From Tricholomella constricta (taxonomy: Eukaryota; Basidiomycota; Agaricomycetes; Agaricales; Lyophyllaceae): a DNA stretch of 64,000 nt. The DNA lies in NCBI GenBank assembly GCA_013368375.1, contig JAACJP010000005.1, positions 496,001-560,000 of the forward strand, in the 5' to 3' direction. A model generated the notes under the pieces. The model saw nothing but the letters and a program-made list of their open reading frames with translations. It did not search any database and was not told the origin of the DNA. The position numbers and the translations under genes are program-made. Positions within the stretch are counted from its first letter, which is position 1. The number at the start of each line of letters is the position of its first letter. Below, in pieces: positions 23,541 to 35,225 of this stretch.

Positions 23541-25520
23541 ATGTCGTCCTTCAATCTCGATATCGCGGCCCCCGCCTCCGTTGACCCTAGCACGATTTTG
23601 CGCGATTCCGAGTTGGCGCAGCTGTCCGTCGAAGATCGGGCGCGTGTGGCGTTCCTTGGCGTACCCCGACCCGTTTCCCCGACGTCCTCTCTTCCTGGGA
23701 TCGTCACACTTGTCGATGGGAGTGTCGGGGCGGTCCCCGAATCTTCTCCCGCACCTCCCTCCATTCCCGATCATCGGCTGGTCATCCGTCTGCCGGTTCG
23801 ATCTCGACAGATCCGGCGTCCTCGTTCCTCCACTCCAGAGGTTGAGTTCGAACCGGCCAGCGATCCTGTGTCACGTCCGGCGGCGACTTCGTTGTCCTGG
23901 GGGTCCCTTTTGACGGATGAGCTGTTGGCGGAGATCCTGCGTACCGCTGTGCGGGTTCCCCCTTCCTTGGCGTGGTGTGAGACGCATGCACCGGTAAGTG
24001 TTGCCCTTTTTCTGCGATCGATTGTTGATTCCATTTTGGGATCTTCGTTAGTGTGATCGTTGTCGGGAGTGTCGGCTGTCCTGTCGATTTCAGGAGGTCC
24101 GTCTTCGCGGGACCCTGCCCTGTGTCGACTGCCGTGCGGCGCACTCCCTGTGTTCGCTTTCGTTGGAGCATGGCCTAGAAGTGGCCGCTAGGCAGTTGGG
24201 GATTCCCTTGGCGTGGTTGCGCTCTCGTGCGGAAGGCTTTGCTTTCTCTCGCACTGGCGTCGCGATGTCCTTTACCAGTATCCGTCGCGCCTTGCGTTTA
24301 CCGCTCCCCCCTCCTCTTCCTGTTGTTTCCACATCCCCTGAAGGGTCCGGTGCTGTTCCTCCTCCTCGTGTTCCCCCGCCTCGCGCCTTTTTTCGCGGTA
24401 CGCGAGGCCAGGGTCGAAAGTCTGTGCCTGTTGGCCGTAGGGGTGCGTGCTTGTCCGTTCAGGAGGTGCGCTCTTCGCCTATCCCTGGCCCTTCTTCCTC
24501 CTCCTCCCGCGATAGTTCGGTTTCGCTTGTCCCCGTTCGTCGTTCTGGGCCCATTGTGCGCACCGAGTCTCCGGATTCCCCCATCGCCGGCCCTTCGGAG
24601 CCTCTCTTTTTAAAAGGGTCATCCTCCTCAGGCTCTTCTTCACCCGTTTTGCCCTCTTCCCCCCCCGCCATGTTGATTTCGACCCCCCCTGCTGCTCCGG
24701 TTCCCTCCCCTCCCTCGTCTGAGGAGTACCTCCGTCTTCAACGTCTCTATGACCAGGAGGTCGCGCGCGCGCAGGCCCTCTCTGTTCAAGTCGAGCTTCT
24801 CCGGGTCGAGGGTCAACGTGCCAAGTCCCATCTTCGTGGCGTATTGGCCGACTTCACCGATGAACGTGAGCGTTTCCTTCATCTGCAGGCGCAGACTTCG
24901 GAGGTCGTAGACGTCGATCGTGACGCGGAGGTTGAGGATCTTCGGATGGAGGTGTCGGTTCTTCAGGATGAGGTTGCTGGTTTGCAGGGGCACGTTGTCC
25001 ACCTTCAGGAGGTTAGGGATCATTGGCGTGGTCATGCCTTGGACCTCCGTACTCGCGTTGACGGTGAGTTTCGATTCCCTTCATTTTCTCCTTCTTGTTT
25101 CTAAGACTTTTCGTAGCCCTCGACCTTGCGCGTACCGCCTTCGCGTCCGATATGTATATCGCGGATGGTGCTTTGCGTCGCGCCCTCGTCGAGTTGGAGG
25201 CGTCGCCAGTCCGAAGTATCATCGATGGCACCCACAAGATTCTTGAGCGGCACTCGCTCCTGGAGCTGTTCCGCCCCCCCGTCGATCCCGAGTCGCCGTT
25301 TCCCACGTTCGAGCATTTCCTTGCTCTTCATCGCCCTTCTCTTACTCGCGAAGGTGCCTTGGCGGAGTTCGTATCTCAGTCTCAGTTGATCGCCGACGAC
25401 GAGCAGGACATTGCGTCGATGCGTCCCCTGGAGATAGGGTTGGTTGGGGAGGTGGGGGGTGATCGTGAGGGCGGTTCTTCTTCCAGTGCGGGTCCCTCTA
25501 AGCGTCGTCGCATCGAGTAG
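23541..25520 (+). CDS. Antisense accessory gene of element B, Zn2Cys6-like protein
   Basis: Plus-strand gene inside element B, convergent with pol. Three exons: 23541..23993, 24052..25063, 25117..25520, 622 aa, all with GTAAGT/GTGAGT donors and TAG acceptors. Exon 2 opens exactly on the first Cys of C-X2-C-X6-C-X12-C-X2-C-X6-C (Cys 152, 155, 162, 175, 178, 185), the spacing of fungal GAL4-type binuclear zinc clusters. Then come a Ser/Pro-rich linker, a long coiled-coil-like region (EEYLRLQRLYDQEVARAQAL onward) and a basic C-terminus SKRRRIE that could be a nuclear signal. No recognised transposon domain. Two related genes sit at the same place in element C. Function unknown; a nuclear DNA-binding regulator or targeting factor is an inference. 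An E-box-like CACGTG pair lies upstream at 23417-23433. Confidence 0.75.
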
Positions 25521-25550
25521 TCGGTCCCTTCTGCAGCGTCTTGGCCTGCG

Positions 25551-25627
25551 TTTTTTTTTTTTTTTTGCTGAATATTTACAGTCCGGAGTTCGTTCGTTTG
25601 TTTTTTTTTTTTTTTTTTTTTTTTTTT
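25551..25627. repeat. Two poly-T tracts between convergent genes of element B
   Basis: Runs of 16 T (25551-25566) and 27 T (25601-25627) in the 245-bp gap between the stop of the accessory gene and the stop of pol. They may mark the 3' ends of the convergent transcripts; I see no A-tailed retroposed insert. Confidence 0.8.
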
Positions 25628-25764
25628 CTTTTTTTCTTGATATTTTTTCTTTGTGTGATATTGTTGCGCTGGTGGTCGAATACGTATAGTAGAGTTTAGT
25701 CTTGGGAAAATTTGCATAATTTTCGTGATGTGTTGGTGTGCGTGAGTGTTCGTCGAGTGTCTTT

Positions 25765-28700
25765 TTAAATTGTGGGGTCCCGTGGTTTTCTTGGGAATAG
25801 TCGGTGGAATTTAAGGGCCATGTCCTTTGCTCCTTCTATATTCTCCGCTGGTTCCCAGGTATCGTCTTCGGGGCCGTACCCTTCCCATCGTACCAAGTAG
25901 AGGACGTGTTTCCCTCGTGTTCGGGAATCCAGGATCTGTCCCACTTCGTAGTGTTCTTCGCCCTCGACTTCGATCGTCTGCGGAGGTGGTTTTGATCGTC
26001 CGGGGAAATTCTCGTGCTCGTGCTTCTCGAGCAACTTGACGTGGAAGACATTGTGAATCCCTTTCAGTGTCGGAGGTAGTTCCAGTCGATACGCGTGGCT
26101 GGAGATCTTCTGCAGGATTTTGAAGGGGCCCAGTCTCCGGTGGTCCAGCTTTTTGGAGGGGTGTTTCGTTTTGATGTTCCGGCAGTCGAGCCATACTTCC
26201 GTTCCTACGGCCCAGTCTGGTGTAAGGTCCCGTTTCTTATCTGCAAATCGTTTGTAAGCTTCATTTGCGATCTCTATTTCTTTGCGGAGGTAGTCCTGGA
26301 GGGTCCGGAGGTCTACGGCTACCTCCTGGGCTTCTTTCGCCGGTATATCTTTTATAGAGATTGTCAAGCGGGGGTGATAGCCCTTGTTCGCGAAGAAAGG
26401 GGAAACTCCCGTGGTCGAATGGGTCGTATTGTTGTACGTGAATTCCGCCAGAGGGAGCTGAATTCGCCAGTTGGTCTGGAGATAGTTCACGTACATCCGG
26501 AGGTATTGTTCCAGTGTCTGATTTACTCGTTCCGTCTGGCCGTCGGTCTCCGGGTGATACGCGGTCGAGAGGTTTGATTTGATGTCCAGGGCTTTACATA
26601 GCGAGCTCCAGAAACGGGAGACGAAGAGGGTGCCTCTGTCCGATATGATGTCGTCGGGCAGTCCGTGCTTGGAGAAGACATGTTCCAAGAATAATTGAGC
26701 GAGTTCCTTTGCTGTGTCCGTTGTGTGACAGGGTATGAAGATGCCCTGCTTGGTGAGGCGGCATACTACGACTAGTATGGCGTCGTACCCATCCGATTCC
26801 GGTAATTCTACAATGTGGTCCATGGATATGGAGGCCCACGCCCTTCGTCCAATCTGGAGTGGTTTCAATAGTCCGTATGGGCTATGGCGTGGGACCTTCG
26901 CTCTTTTACAGGTATAACAGCTTCGGACGTATCGAGTGACCTCCTTCCTTAATCCGGGCCAGAAATAAGTCCTCATGATGAGTTGTGTGGTCTTTCTGAT
27001 CCCTGGATGTCCGCGCAGTTTGTGGTCGTGATGTTGCTGTAGGATGTCGAGGCGTAATCTGGAATGGTCCGGTACGTAGATTCTTCCGTCGCGAAAGAGT
27101 AGTTTGCCATCCTCGGATAGGGAGAACGCGGAGGTCTCATCTCCGGGTTTGGGTGCGTGTCTCTCGAAGAATTCGTCTCGGGGTGTGTTCCGGATGTTGT
27201 TTAGTAGGAGCTCCTCGTCCAGTATTAGGGCCGCGTTCAATCGTTCGGGAGGTATGATGATGCGGTTGTTGAACGAATTATGATCCTGTTCGAACCCTTT
27301 CTTGGGATACACGTCTGGCCGTCGCGTGAGGGCATCTGGTTTCGCTCCTAATCTTCCGGGTCTGTAGTTTATTTGGAAGTCGAAGTTTGCCAGGCATTCC
27401 GACCATCGTGCTTGTCTGCGACTGAGTTGCTTGGTCGTAGAGAAATACTGTAGGTTATTGTGGTCGGAGTACACTTGAATGCGGTGGGGAGATCCCTCTA
27501 GGTAGGCCCTCCATTGCTTAAACGCTTCCACGATTGCTAGGAGCTCCTTATCATAGATGTCGTAGTTGAGCTCCGCGTCTATCATAGTTCTCGCGTAGAA
27601 GGCGACAGGACGTAAGTCTTGTGATGTCTCGTCAAATTGGGAGATGATCCCCGCTATGGCGAAGTCGGAAGCGTCGCACTCTAATATCACCGGTAGTTGA
27701 GGATCGAAGTGTCGTAGGATGGGTGCGGAGGAGAATGCTTTCTTCAATAGTTCGAAGACTCCTTCGCATTCGGAATCCCATTTCCAGATTGTGTCCTTTT
27801 GCGTGAGTTTGTTTAACCTCTTCGTTATGCCCGAGTAATTGTCGATAAACCGCCGATAGAAGTTTGCAAAGCCTAGGAAAGATTGGAGTTCCTTGACCTT
27901 CGTCGGTCTAGGCCACTTCCGGATCGCGTCGACTTTTCCTGGATCCATCTTTACTCCGCCGGGGGATACGATGACGCCTAGGTATTTGATCTCCGTAGTG
28001 TGAAACGTGCATTTCTCCGGTTTCGCATGAAGGTTGTGTTTCCGGAGCCTCTCGAGGACCTTCCGAACGTGTCCGTGATGTTCCTCTAAGGTCTCCGAGA
28101 AAACCAGAATGTCGTCGAGGTAGATCACTACGAACACGTCGTTCATGTCGTGGAAGATGTCGTTCATGAAGTGTTGGAATGTCGCGGGTGAGTTTGTCAT
28201 GCCGAAAGGCATTACCAGGTATTCGAAAAGTCCATAACGAGTGCGGAAAGCTGTCTTCCATTCGTGTCCCGGAGCTATGCGGACGTTGTTGTAGCCCACT
28301 CGGAGGTCGATCTTCGAGTATACTTTCGCTTTTTGAAGTCGGTCTATGAGGTCTCCGATCAGAGGTAGAGGGTAACGGTTCTTCTTGGTGATCCGATTTA
28401 ATCCTCTATAGTCCACGCATAGCCGGAGTGATCCGTCCTTCTTCTTTGCGAACAGTACCGGAGCTCCCGCTGACGAACTCGAAGGTCGGATGAACCCTTT
28501 TCCGAGCATCTCGTCGATGTAATCCTTCAATGCTTTCAACTCCAGTTCGGACATGTTGTATATCTTTCCGAAGGGAGGGGTAGTGTTTTCGTCGAGTTCC
28601 ACTGTGTGATCGTAGGGTCGGTGTGGGGGGATGGTTTTCGCTTCGCCCGCTGAGAATACGTCTTCGAAGTCCCTGTACTCCGGAGGTACGACTTCCTCGA

Positions 28701-30263
28701 AGATTTCCCTTTCTGTCTTTGGTTGCTTGGGTTCATCGTCGGAGGTGTTATTGGCATGGAGGTGTTCTTCCTTTTCGGTGGGGGAGATGTGTAGTTGGAA
28801 CGCTGTGGCTCCGTCCCTGATGAGGTTCGCGAATGGCGCCGCTCCGATCAGGCGGATGTTTTGTGTTTCGACATCCTCTTCTCCCTCTCCGGTTTCGTCT
28901 TCGGCCTCCGTTTCCGGGTTGGTTTCCTCTTCTTCCTGTGTTTCTGTCGTTGGGGGCGTTGCGGATTTCCGTTTGGGGTGGGGTTTGAATTTGGACCTCG
29001 GAACGTTTGGAGGGAAGTAGTTCGGTGGGGGTGGTTTTCGGGTGCGTTTCCGTCCCGTTATCTCCTCTGGTGACTCGGTTGTCGGTGTTGGTACTTCCTC
29101 TTGGGGTTCGTTGGTGTTTGGGTGAGTGTCTTCCCCCTTCATGTTATCGCTGGAGGTGTCGTTCTGATCGTTGTCGTCGTCCAGGAGGTCCCTGAGGAGG
29201 GGTTGTTTTTCCGAAAGGGGGTTGGCTGGTTTCGGAGCTTCGACGTCTTCCTCCTCCTCAAGGGTCACGGTTCTCCATTGCGTCTTCTGGGAAAGCGATA
29301 TCGCGGCTAGTCCTGCCCCTTGTTCCATGGTCATGGACATTTCCCGCCAGTCGATGTCCGGATTTGCTTCCCGTAACCAAGGTAATCCGAGCACTAGTGG
29401 CGTGGCCGGGTGTAACTGTGTTATGAGGAGGTCGACCTTATACTCTAGTCCGTTCTCAAGTTTGATTGTTTCGGGACTATGGTGTGAAATGGCTCCACCT
29501 CCGCTGGGGTTTCCGTCGAACAGTTGTAGGGTCATGGGGCTGGCGAGAGGTTCCGGTTTCGTGCACGAGGATTGTGATATGAAATTTCCCGCCGCTCCAC
29601 TATCGATAAGTGCCCGTAGTCGCGTTGAGGATCCTTCTAACTGTACTTCGATCGTGAAGGAGCGAGCTGACCGCGAGGGTAAGCGTTGATCTCCTGTGCC
29701 TGTTGTCGTTGGGACGACTTCCTTTTTCCTTCGGAGGTCCGGTAGTGATCCTTCAATTTTGCCGTTTGACCCCCTTTGTAGCGTGATGCAGAGGTCTTTC
29801 CAGTTTATTCGGGGGTTGACCTCCTTCAACCATGATAGTCCCAACACTATCGCAGCTGTCTCGTGCAGTTTCGTAAGGAGGAACCTTATCCTCTGCGTGG
29901 TGCCGTCACTGAATTTGACGTCGTTGGTGGTATAGTGTGTGATTTTGCCCGATGCGGAGAGTTCTCCATCAAATAGGCAAAGGTTTATTGGGGGTTTGAG
30001 CTCCTCAAGGTGGAGCCCGCGTGATGTCGCCATGTCGGAGTCCATGAAGTTGTCGGTAGCTCCGCTGTCGATAAGCGTATTTTCGGGTTTTTCTCCCCCT
30101 CCGTTTGGCGTGAGGTGTATTAAGAATGCCAGGGACGAGTGGGAGGAGAGTGTTACAGTGCGGGTGTCCGTTGTCGATAGTGCCGTTGCGCGTAGTTTAG
30201 TGTCAAGGCCCGGTTTCAGCTCTTCGCGATTCAGAGCCCGGGTAAGTCCTGAATCGCCCCCGC
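25765..30263 (-). CDS. Element B pol: two retropepsins, RT, RNase H, integrase, chromodomain
   Basis: Minus-strand frame read after a -1 shift at 30264-30270; the first ATG inside it is 30045. Two protease domains in tandem, each with its own DSG active site: LIDSGATDNF (about 30080-30050) with VLGLSWL, then LIDSGAAGNF with VLGLPWL. A long acidic linker follows. RT shows RYPLPLIGDL, AFRTRYGLFEYLVMPFGMTN and the YLDD box (VVIYLDDILVF). RNase H has ECDASDFAIAG; integrase has an HHCC finger (HHDHKLRGHPGIRKTTQL..CYTCKRAKV) and DDE residues (SMDHIVEL, SDRGTLFVS, ETDGQTERVNQTLEQYL). The C-terminal chromodomain is YEVGQILDSRTRGKHVLYLV..WEGYGPEDDTWEP. No stop or frameshift seen, so this looks active. 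Confidence 0.93.
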
Positions 30264-33081
30264 GTTTCCCTCTTCTGTCTTGTGATGGAATTCGAAGATG
30301 TCGTCGCCGATGAGGTAGGTGGCTCTGCCCATGGCGTTTGCTGTTGGGCAGTCGCGCATCCAGTGTTCCAGGTCACCGCATGGGATGCAGGCCTTGTCTC
30401 GAATTCGTTGTTGCTTTACGTCTTCATCGATCTTCACCCAGGGGCGCGTTGACTTCTTGAATCCGAAGTTGTTGGCTTGTAGTGCCTCTTCGTCATCCCA
30501 TGCGATTTCTTGGTCTTGCGCCTTACCTTCCTTACCTGAGTCCGGGTCCTGATCGTGACTTTCGGCGTTCAAGTGTGCGTTCCTGTTCCCCTGAGCCGTT
30601 TGTGGCGTCGTGCGGCTTGCGGGTCCGGCCGAAGGTCCCATCGGAGGTCGTGCGGAGGTGTTGGAGGTGTTCGCATTATTCGCCCAGAGGGGTTTGTAGG
30701 ACTCTGGATTTTCTATGCGATGTTCCCAGTACCTCCGGTCGATTTGGGTGACCAGATCTCGGTAACCTTCGTAGGTTTCGGGGCTTGGTGCGATGGCCAG
30801 GACGTTAAGGATTCGTTGGGGGAGCGCTTTCCGGAGTGTGAACTGTAGTGCTACCCAGTTCCAGCCTGTTTCGTACGCTTCTTGTTCGAACTTGATGATG
30901 AATGCTGTGAACTTTTCCCATTCCTTCATTTTCAGTCGCGAAATGTTGTTCTCGGCTTCCACTCTCGAGTTCGGTATTCCGAAGCGTGATCCTAATTCGT
31001 GTACGAATCCTTCCCAATTCGTGAACATTGGGTGTTGGGGGTTGTACGTGAGTTGCAGCCGAAAGTAGTCCATAGCTCCGTCCTTTAAGTAGGAGCTCGC
31101 GAATGACACCTTCAGGTGATCCTGTTCGTAGGTGATCGCCTTGGCTTGAAACGTTACTAGGCATTCCGTGACGAAGGTTTTCCATCTCCTCGGTTCTTTT
31201 CCAGTGAAGGGGTCCGGTTTCCTGATGTCGATTTTCGATTCCAGGTTTAGGAGGTGTCGGTACTGTTCTGGGGTCAGGTTTTGGTTTGGGCCTAAGAGCT
31301 GTTGCGGTGGAGGTGGGGGTCGTTGAGGGTTTGCGAATTGGCCTCCTCCCGGATTTCCGGGTGGGCCTCCTCCTCCTCCTCCTCCGTGGCCTCCTCCTCC
31401 CCCTCCGGGACCTCCGGGGCCTCCCGGGCCTCCTGGTCCTTGTGGTGGTCCGTATCCTCCGTGACCTCCCCCTCCTCCAGGACCTCCTGTTCCTCCGGGG
31501 CCGTTTCCCCAATAACCTCCTCTTCCCCCTCCTGGTCCTCCGGGGCCGTTTCCCCATTGAGTTCCTCTCGGGGTAGGTGGTCCCGAAGATCCCGGAGGTG
31601 GTTGGGGCTGTGGAGGTGGTCTGTTGTACTGGGGGTTCGGTCGTCCGCCGGGTATGGGTGGGGCTGGTCCGGGGTTGTATCCAATTCTGTATTGTTCGAA
31701 CTGGGGGAATTGTTGTTGGGTCCCTTGCCTTCCGTCGAGGATGTTTACGTTTTGACCGGGGCCGGGGTCCGCTCCGATTCCACGTCGTTCTCTTGGGGAG
31801 ATTGGGCGTGGGCCTTGCGGTGACCTCCTGTTCTGATTTGCCAGATGAGGTGGTGTTTGGCGCCAGTCTTCTCGTGCCCTAGGGGGTGCTCCCTCTCTTC
31901 TTTCCGAGTTTTCTTCGCGTAGTTCGTAGCTGTGGGCGTACGACAGTGGCGTTGGGATTCCCCGTTCCGACGGAGGTAGGGGAATGTTCTCAGGTTCCCT
32001 CGGAGGTACTCCTTCTTGGTTTGCGAAGGTCCCCTGTGGGCCCTGAAAACCCGAATTTGGCCTGGAAAACGGTCCTTCGACAGGGGGGTTCTCTTCGGGG
32101 ATGGGCTCCCCAGAACCCGAACGTCGGAGCTCTTCGAGCGTCTGCCCCTGGTGTGACGGTGGGTTCGAACCCTTCTTGGCTGGGGGGAGCGTTCCCTTGG
32201 TTCATCCTCCTGAGTAGAGCTGAAGCTGTCTGCGTATTGACCGTGCTTGTCGCTCGTGGAGGTTCTTCGAATCTAGTTTCGATTCTGGAGGGAACGGGCT
32301 CCTGAATTGGCATGTGGAAGGAACGTCCCGCGCTTTGGGGGTCGGAGAATCTTCTTCCCTCGTTGGACGTCTGGATTTCTCCAGCCAGAGCGCGTAACCT
32401 TCTTTCGTTTCCCCCCATTTGTAGCAACACCGTCAGTTGTGGGGGTAATCGATGGGCTTCGTGCAGTTGCATGGTCGACAACACGAGGTTGGCCCATTGT
32501 TCCGGTGTTCGGGGTTGATGATCCATCCCCATGGTTTCGACTAGGAGCTCGTGCGCTTGTCGTGAAAACTCTTCTCGCGTCATGCGGAGTTCGTAGAGTA
32601 TCCTTTCGTGGTCTGAACCGTGTAGAAAGGGGTTTTGTTGACGAGCGAACTGTCCCTGTCCCTCCTCTCGTGCCCTATCCCTCCTCTGGAACATCTCCGG
32701 GTGCCTCAACCTTTCGTAGTACGATCCGGGAGTCTGGTTACTTGAAAGCGGAGGTCCGGAGGTCGTTGCGGATGGTGGTAAGGGGGGATAGTTGGGGGTG
32801 GCGAGTTGGTAAGAGGGGTTGAATACGTTTGAGGGGGTTCGGGGTAGGGGTCGTCGTGGGTCCTGACTGACTGAGGAAAAATCCCCCTCATGTTGGCCAG
32901 GTTGGAAGATCTGGTGTTCCAACCTGGACCTGTTGGATCCGAAAGTCCCTTGCATCGGAGGTCCTGTTGAGGCAGGGGAGGTTTCGAAGGGTGGTGGTGA
33001 AGGTCTCCTTTGAGTGAAGGAGGGACCTTCGAAGTTTTGATAGCGGATGGTTGTGTTAGGCTCCACTATCGTCGAGGACAT
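30231..33081 (-). CDS. Element B gag
   Basis: Capsid/nucleocapsid protein. The core and the zinc knuckle CIPCGDLEHWMRDC (C-X2-C-X4-H-X4-C) are in the frame that ends at 30231. The N-terminal part begins at ATG 33081 in another frame that stops at 31990; coding character passes from one to the other somewhere between about 32045 and 32200, near a C6 run (GCTCCCCCCAGCC on -). This is probably a one-base indel. Between them is a Gly/Pro-rich stretch (about 31365-31560, GGPGGPGG-type). The capsid-like core is around 31230-30800 (MFTNWEGFVHELGSRFG). Gag binds genomic RNA and builds the virus-like particle. Confidence 0.8.
30264..30270 (-). promoter_or_regulatory. -1 ribosomal frameshift heptamer GGGAAAC, element B gag/pol
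   Basis: In the gag frame the codons are GGA AAC preceded by G, the exact X XXY YYZ pattern, about 33 nt before the gag stop at 30231. Slipping back one base puts ribosomes in the pol frame, which is open from here through both protease domains. Confidence 0.75.
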
Positions 33082-33098
33082 GTCCAGTGGGTGGGAGG

Positions 33099-33110
33099 AC
33101 CTCGATATTA
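33099..33110 (-). promoter_or_regulatory. Self-priming primer-binding site, element B
   Basis: Directly inside the 5' LTR. On - it reads TAATATCGAGGT, complementary to a 12-nt stretch of the same transcript in the LTR (33354-33365 on +). That stretch lies about 35 bp downstream of a minus-strand TATATAT box (33394-33400), so it would be the very 5' end of the RNA. This is the Tf1-type layout. No tRNA-like TGG start is present. Confidence 0.65.
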
Positions 33111-33456
33111 TGTTAGGACCTGTGTAGCACGCCGGTTACAGAGTTATTCTGGAACCACCGAAGCGGACAGGCCTGACGTCCGTCAAGGAAGACGGCCTAC
33201 GAAGGAGTATTCGGAGGTCGTGAGCGTTGACGGAGGTGTTCACCGGGGCTAATTCGAACGAACGAGCTCAAGTGATACGGGTGTGAAGCCAAATAGATTG
33301 AGAGAGAGAGAGAGAAACGAGAACGAGAATCGAGAACTAGTCTTAACAATAGGTAATATCGAGGTAAGGAGTCTGAAAAGAAGTGGTGCCATCATATATA
33401 CGGTGGACGTGCGTGGGAAAGCGTAAGTGATTGCGAGTTTAGGGGTGGTCGTGACA
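33111..33456 (-). repeat. LTR of element B (5' LTR)
   Basis: 346-bp copy serving as promoter on the minus strand, with a TATA box at 33394-33400 and the predicted RNA start near 33365. One base differs from the partner LTR. Confidence 0.95.
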
Positions 33457-34143
33457 GTGTCCATCTTTACTTCTCCTCCTCCCAGGATCAACCCAAGAAA
33501 TTCTACCGAAGTAGTGCTGAAGAAGCACTTCTCTGGTTTTAAGAATAAGTCGTTTGTCAACAGAATCTCCAACACTTCTTCCGTAATTCGCTCGTTCTCC
33601 TCTTTTGTGTCCATGAAGATAAGTATATCGTCTATGTAAACTACTACGTGTCCTTTGTCAATCAAATCCTTAAGTAAACTATTCATCATAGTTTGGAAGG
33701 TAGCGGGTGAGTTGCAAAGTCCAAAATACATAACGAGTGGTTCGAAGGCCCTCCTGTGTGTGGTAAAGGCTGCCTTCCATTCGTCTCCTTCTTTAATACG
33801 TACGTTATTATAGCCCCATCGTAAGTCCATTTTAGTAAAGTATTTCGATTTTCCAGCTTTGTCAATAAGGTCAGATATCATAGGTAATGGATAGTTATTT
33901 CAAATTGTCCCTGTATTTAGATACCGGTAGTCCTGTACCATTTGTTTCTTTCCGTCCTTCTTCGGTACAAAGAACACTGCACTGGTTTGTGGAGACTTGC
34001 TTTCACGTATATATCCTTTTTCCAGTTGATCATTTAGAAAGTCGTCAACCTCCTTCTGTTCTACTGGTGAAAGTGGAATGTTTCGGGCCTCCTTTGGTAT
34101 GAAGTCCGGCTTCAGTTCAATTTCGTGATCCCACTTCTTCCGT
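33457..34143 (-). pseudogene. Element A reverse transcriptase, N-terminal part (broken)
   Basis: The piece of element A pol lying between insertions B and C. It reads [16 protein letters not shown], then an in-frame TGA at 33900-33902 just before [14 protein letters not shown], then [20 protein letters not shown] and the catalytic [11 protein letters not shown]. It runs left into the GTGTC duplication, and the same frame resumes at 22972 downward beyond element B. On the right it ends at the element C insertion point and resumes at 53462 upward. The premature stop inactivates pol. Confidence 0.88.
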
Positions 34144-35187
34144 TGATAGAGCTAGAAGGCCTGTAGGTGCTGTGCACAACAACAAAACAACTAACAACTA
34201 TGGGGGGCGAGAAGTGTTAAAAGTTCCCAAACACGCGAGTGTGCGGGGTTTGTAAGTGTTGTTTGAGGTAGGTAAAAGGTGATCCGACTTGTCAGTAGTC
34301 GAACCGACGGTGATATGACGAAGGCGATGGGGTACGACGTTCCCAGATGGAACGGGTCGGCGACACGACTTTCGATGTCGGTTGCGCGACAACGAGACGA
34401 ACGAGGTTAATACGGAGAACTCACGGGTTCGGGCGACGAATACGAGGTGACAGAGACGGCGGTTACGAGTTTTTACGACGGCGGCGGCGGTTTATACGAT
34501 GGGGACGGAGCAGAGACGACAGAGACGATGGTTTGAGCTATTCACTCTGAGTGTGAGGGAAAATACGGGCTGTAATTCACTGGGGGAAGTAGGTAACACA
34601 TGGGTATGCTTTTATACTATACGACCGACTCGCCTCGCGCGAGCTGGCGAGGCAGGTGTTTTACTGGTTTATTGGGAGAAGCGCCGCCAAGCTTGGTACC
34701 GCGCGATGCTTTTTAGAGAGTGTGGCGCTCTTTGGCTCGGCAAAGGGGCTTTTGATCGGCTCGAGGCGTCGGGTCGGATGTATGATCGGTGGTGGCTTTG
34801 CGATCGGTAGTGGCTCTTGGGTGCGGAACTCCGTGGTACGGCCGGATCCTTCCTGCGACTGGCTGGGCAACGGCGTTTCCTAGGATCATTTCAAATTGGG
34901 TTTGGTTGTCGCCGGGTTGACACCTTGGCATACAAACGTGCGCGGTCGTTGACAGGTTACACGGCGTTCCGTGCTCCGTGCGCCCAGAGAGGAGAACTGG
35001 CGTTTCAAGTTACTTCGTCACTTGGTCGGTGCGTCGGTCATTTGGTCGTATTGTCGGTCGGTCGGTCGTATTGTCAGTCGGTTGGTTTAGCGCTTTGGTC
35101 GCATTCAGGACCGTGTTCGTCGTGGCGCAGCGGTTGATGTCCGTATTATGGGCAGGTTCGGTGTACAGCGCGGGACGGTGCTCATCA
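34144..35187 (-). repeat. LTR of element C (3' LTR)
   Basis: 1044 bp; on - it starts TGATGAGC and ends CTATCA. A minus-strand TATAAAAG box lies at 34608-34617 (+ coordinates). Small plus-strand open frames inside the LTR occur identically in both copies and are not genes. GTCGGTCGGTC-type short repeats lie at about 35050-35085. Confidence 0.93.
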
Positions 35188-35200
35188 TCTCCTCCTTACT
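35188..35200 (-). promoter_or_regulatory. Polypurine tract of element C
   Basis: On - it reads AGTAAGGAGGAGA and abuts the start of the 3' LTR, where plus-strand DNA priming is expected. The same tract with its flank is repeated at about 36845-36857, ahead of the second accessory gene. Confidence 0.7.
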
Positions 35201-35207
35201 TGAAATA

Positions 35208-35225
35208 CCGACTGTCCTCAGTCGG
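35208..35225. promoter_or_regulatory. CCG/CGG palindrome upstream of accessory gene C1
   Basis: CCGACTGTCCTCAGTCGG: 7-bp arms around TCCT, giving everted CCG-N12-CGG half-sites of the type bound by Zn2Cys6 dimers. It lies 123 bp before ATG 35348. An identical site precedes accessory gene C2. A TATATATA box at 35309-35318 lies between it and the start codon. Confidence 0.5.

Larger units (their letters stand above)
22973..33456 (-). mobile_element. Ty3/gypsy element B with antisense accessory gene
   Basis: Minus-strand LTR element of 10484 bp inserted in the RT of element A. LTRs 22973..23318 and 33111..33456 (346 bp each, one difference seen at 23309). Target duplication GTGTC at 22968-22972 and 33457-33461. 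Minus-strand order: 5' LTR, self-priming site, gag, -1 frameshift site, pol with two protease domains. A multi-exon plus-strand gene (23541-25520) lies between pol and the 3' LTR. Much longer than a standard 6-kb chromovirus because of the long gag and the accessory gene. Confidence 0.94.

Noticed and set aside
31286..31823. Plus-strand ORFs over the Gly-rich gag region
   Set aside because: Antisense of a GGX repeat in gag; composition artefact.
22973..33456. The copies at 22973 and 33111 as two solo LTRs
   Set aside because: They flank a complete gag-pol with PBS and PPT in one orientation and share a 5-bp target duplication outside.
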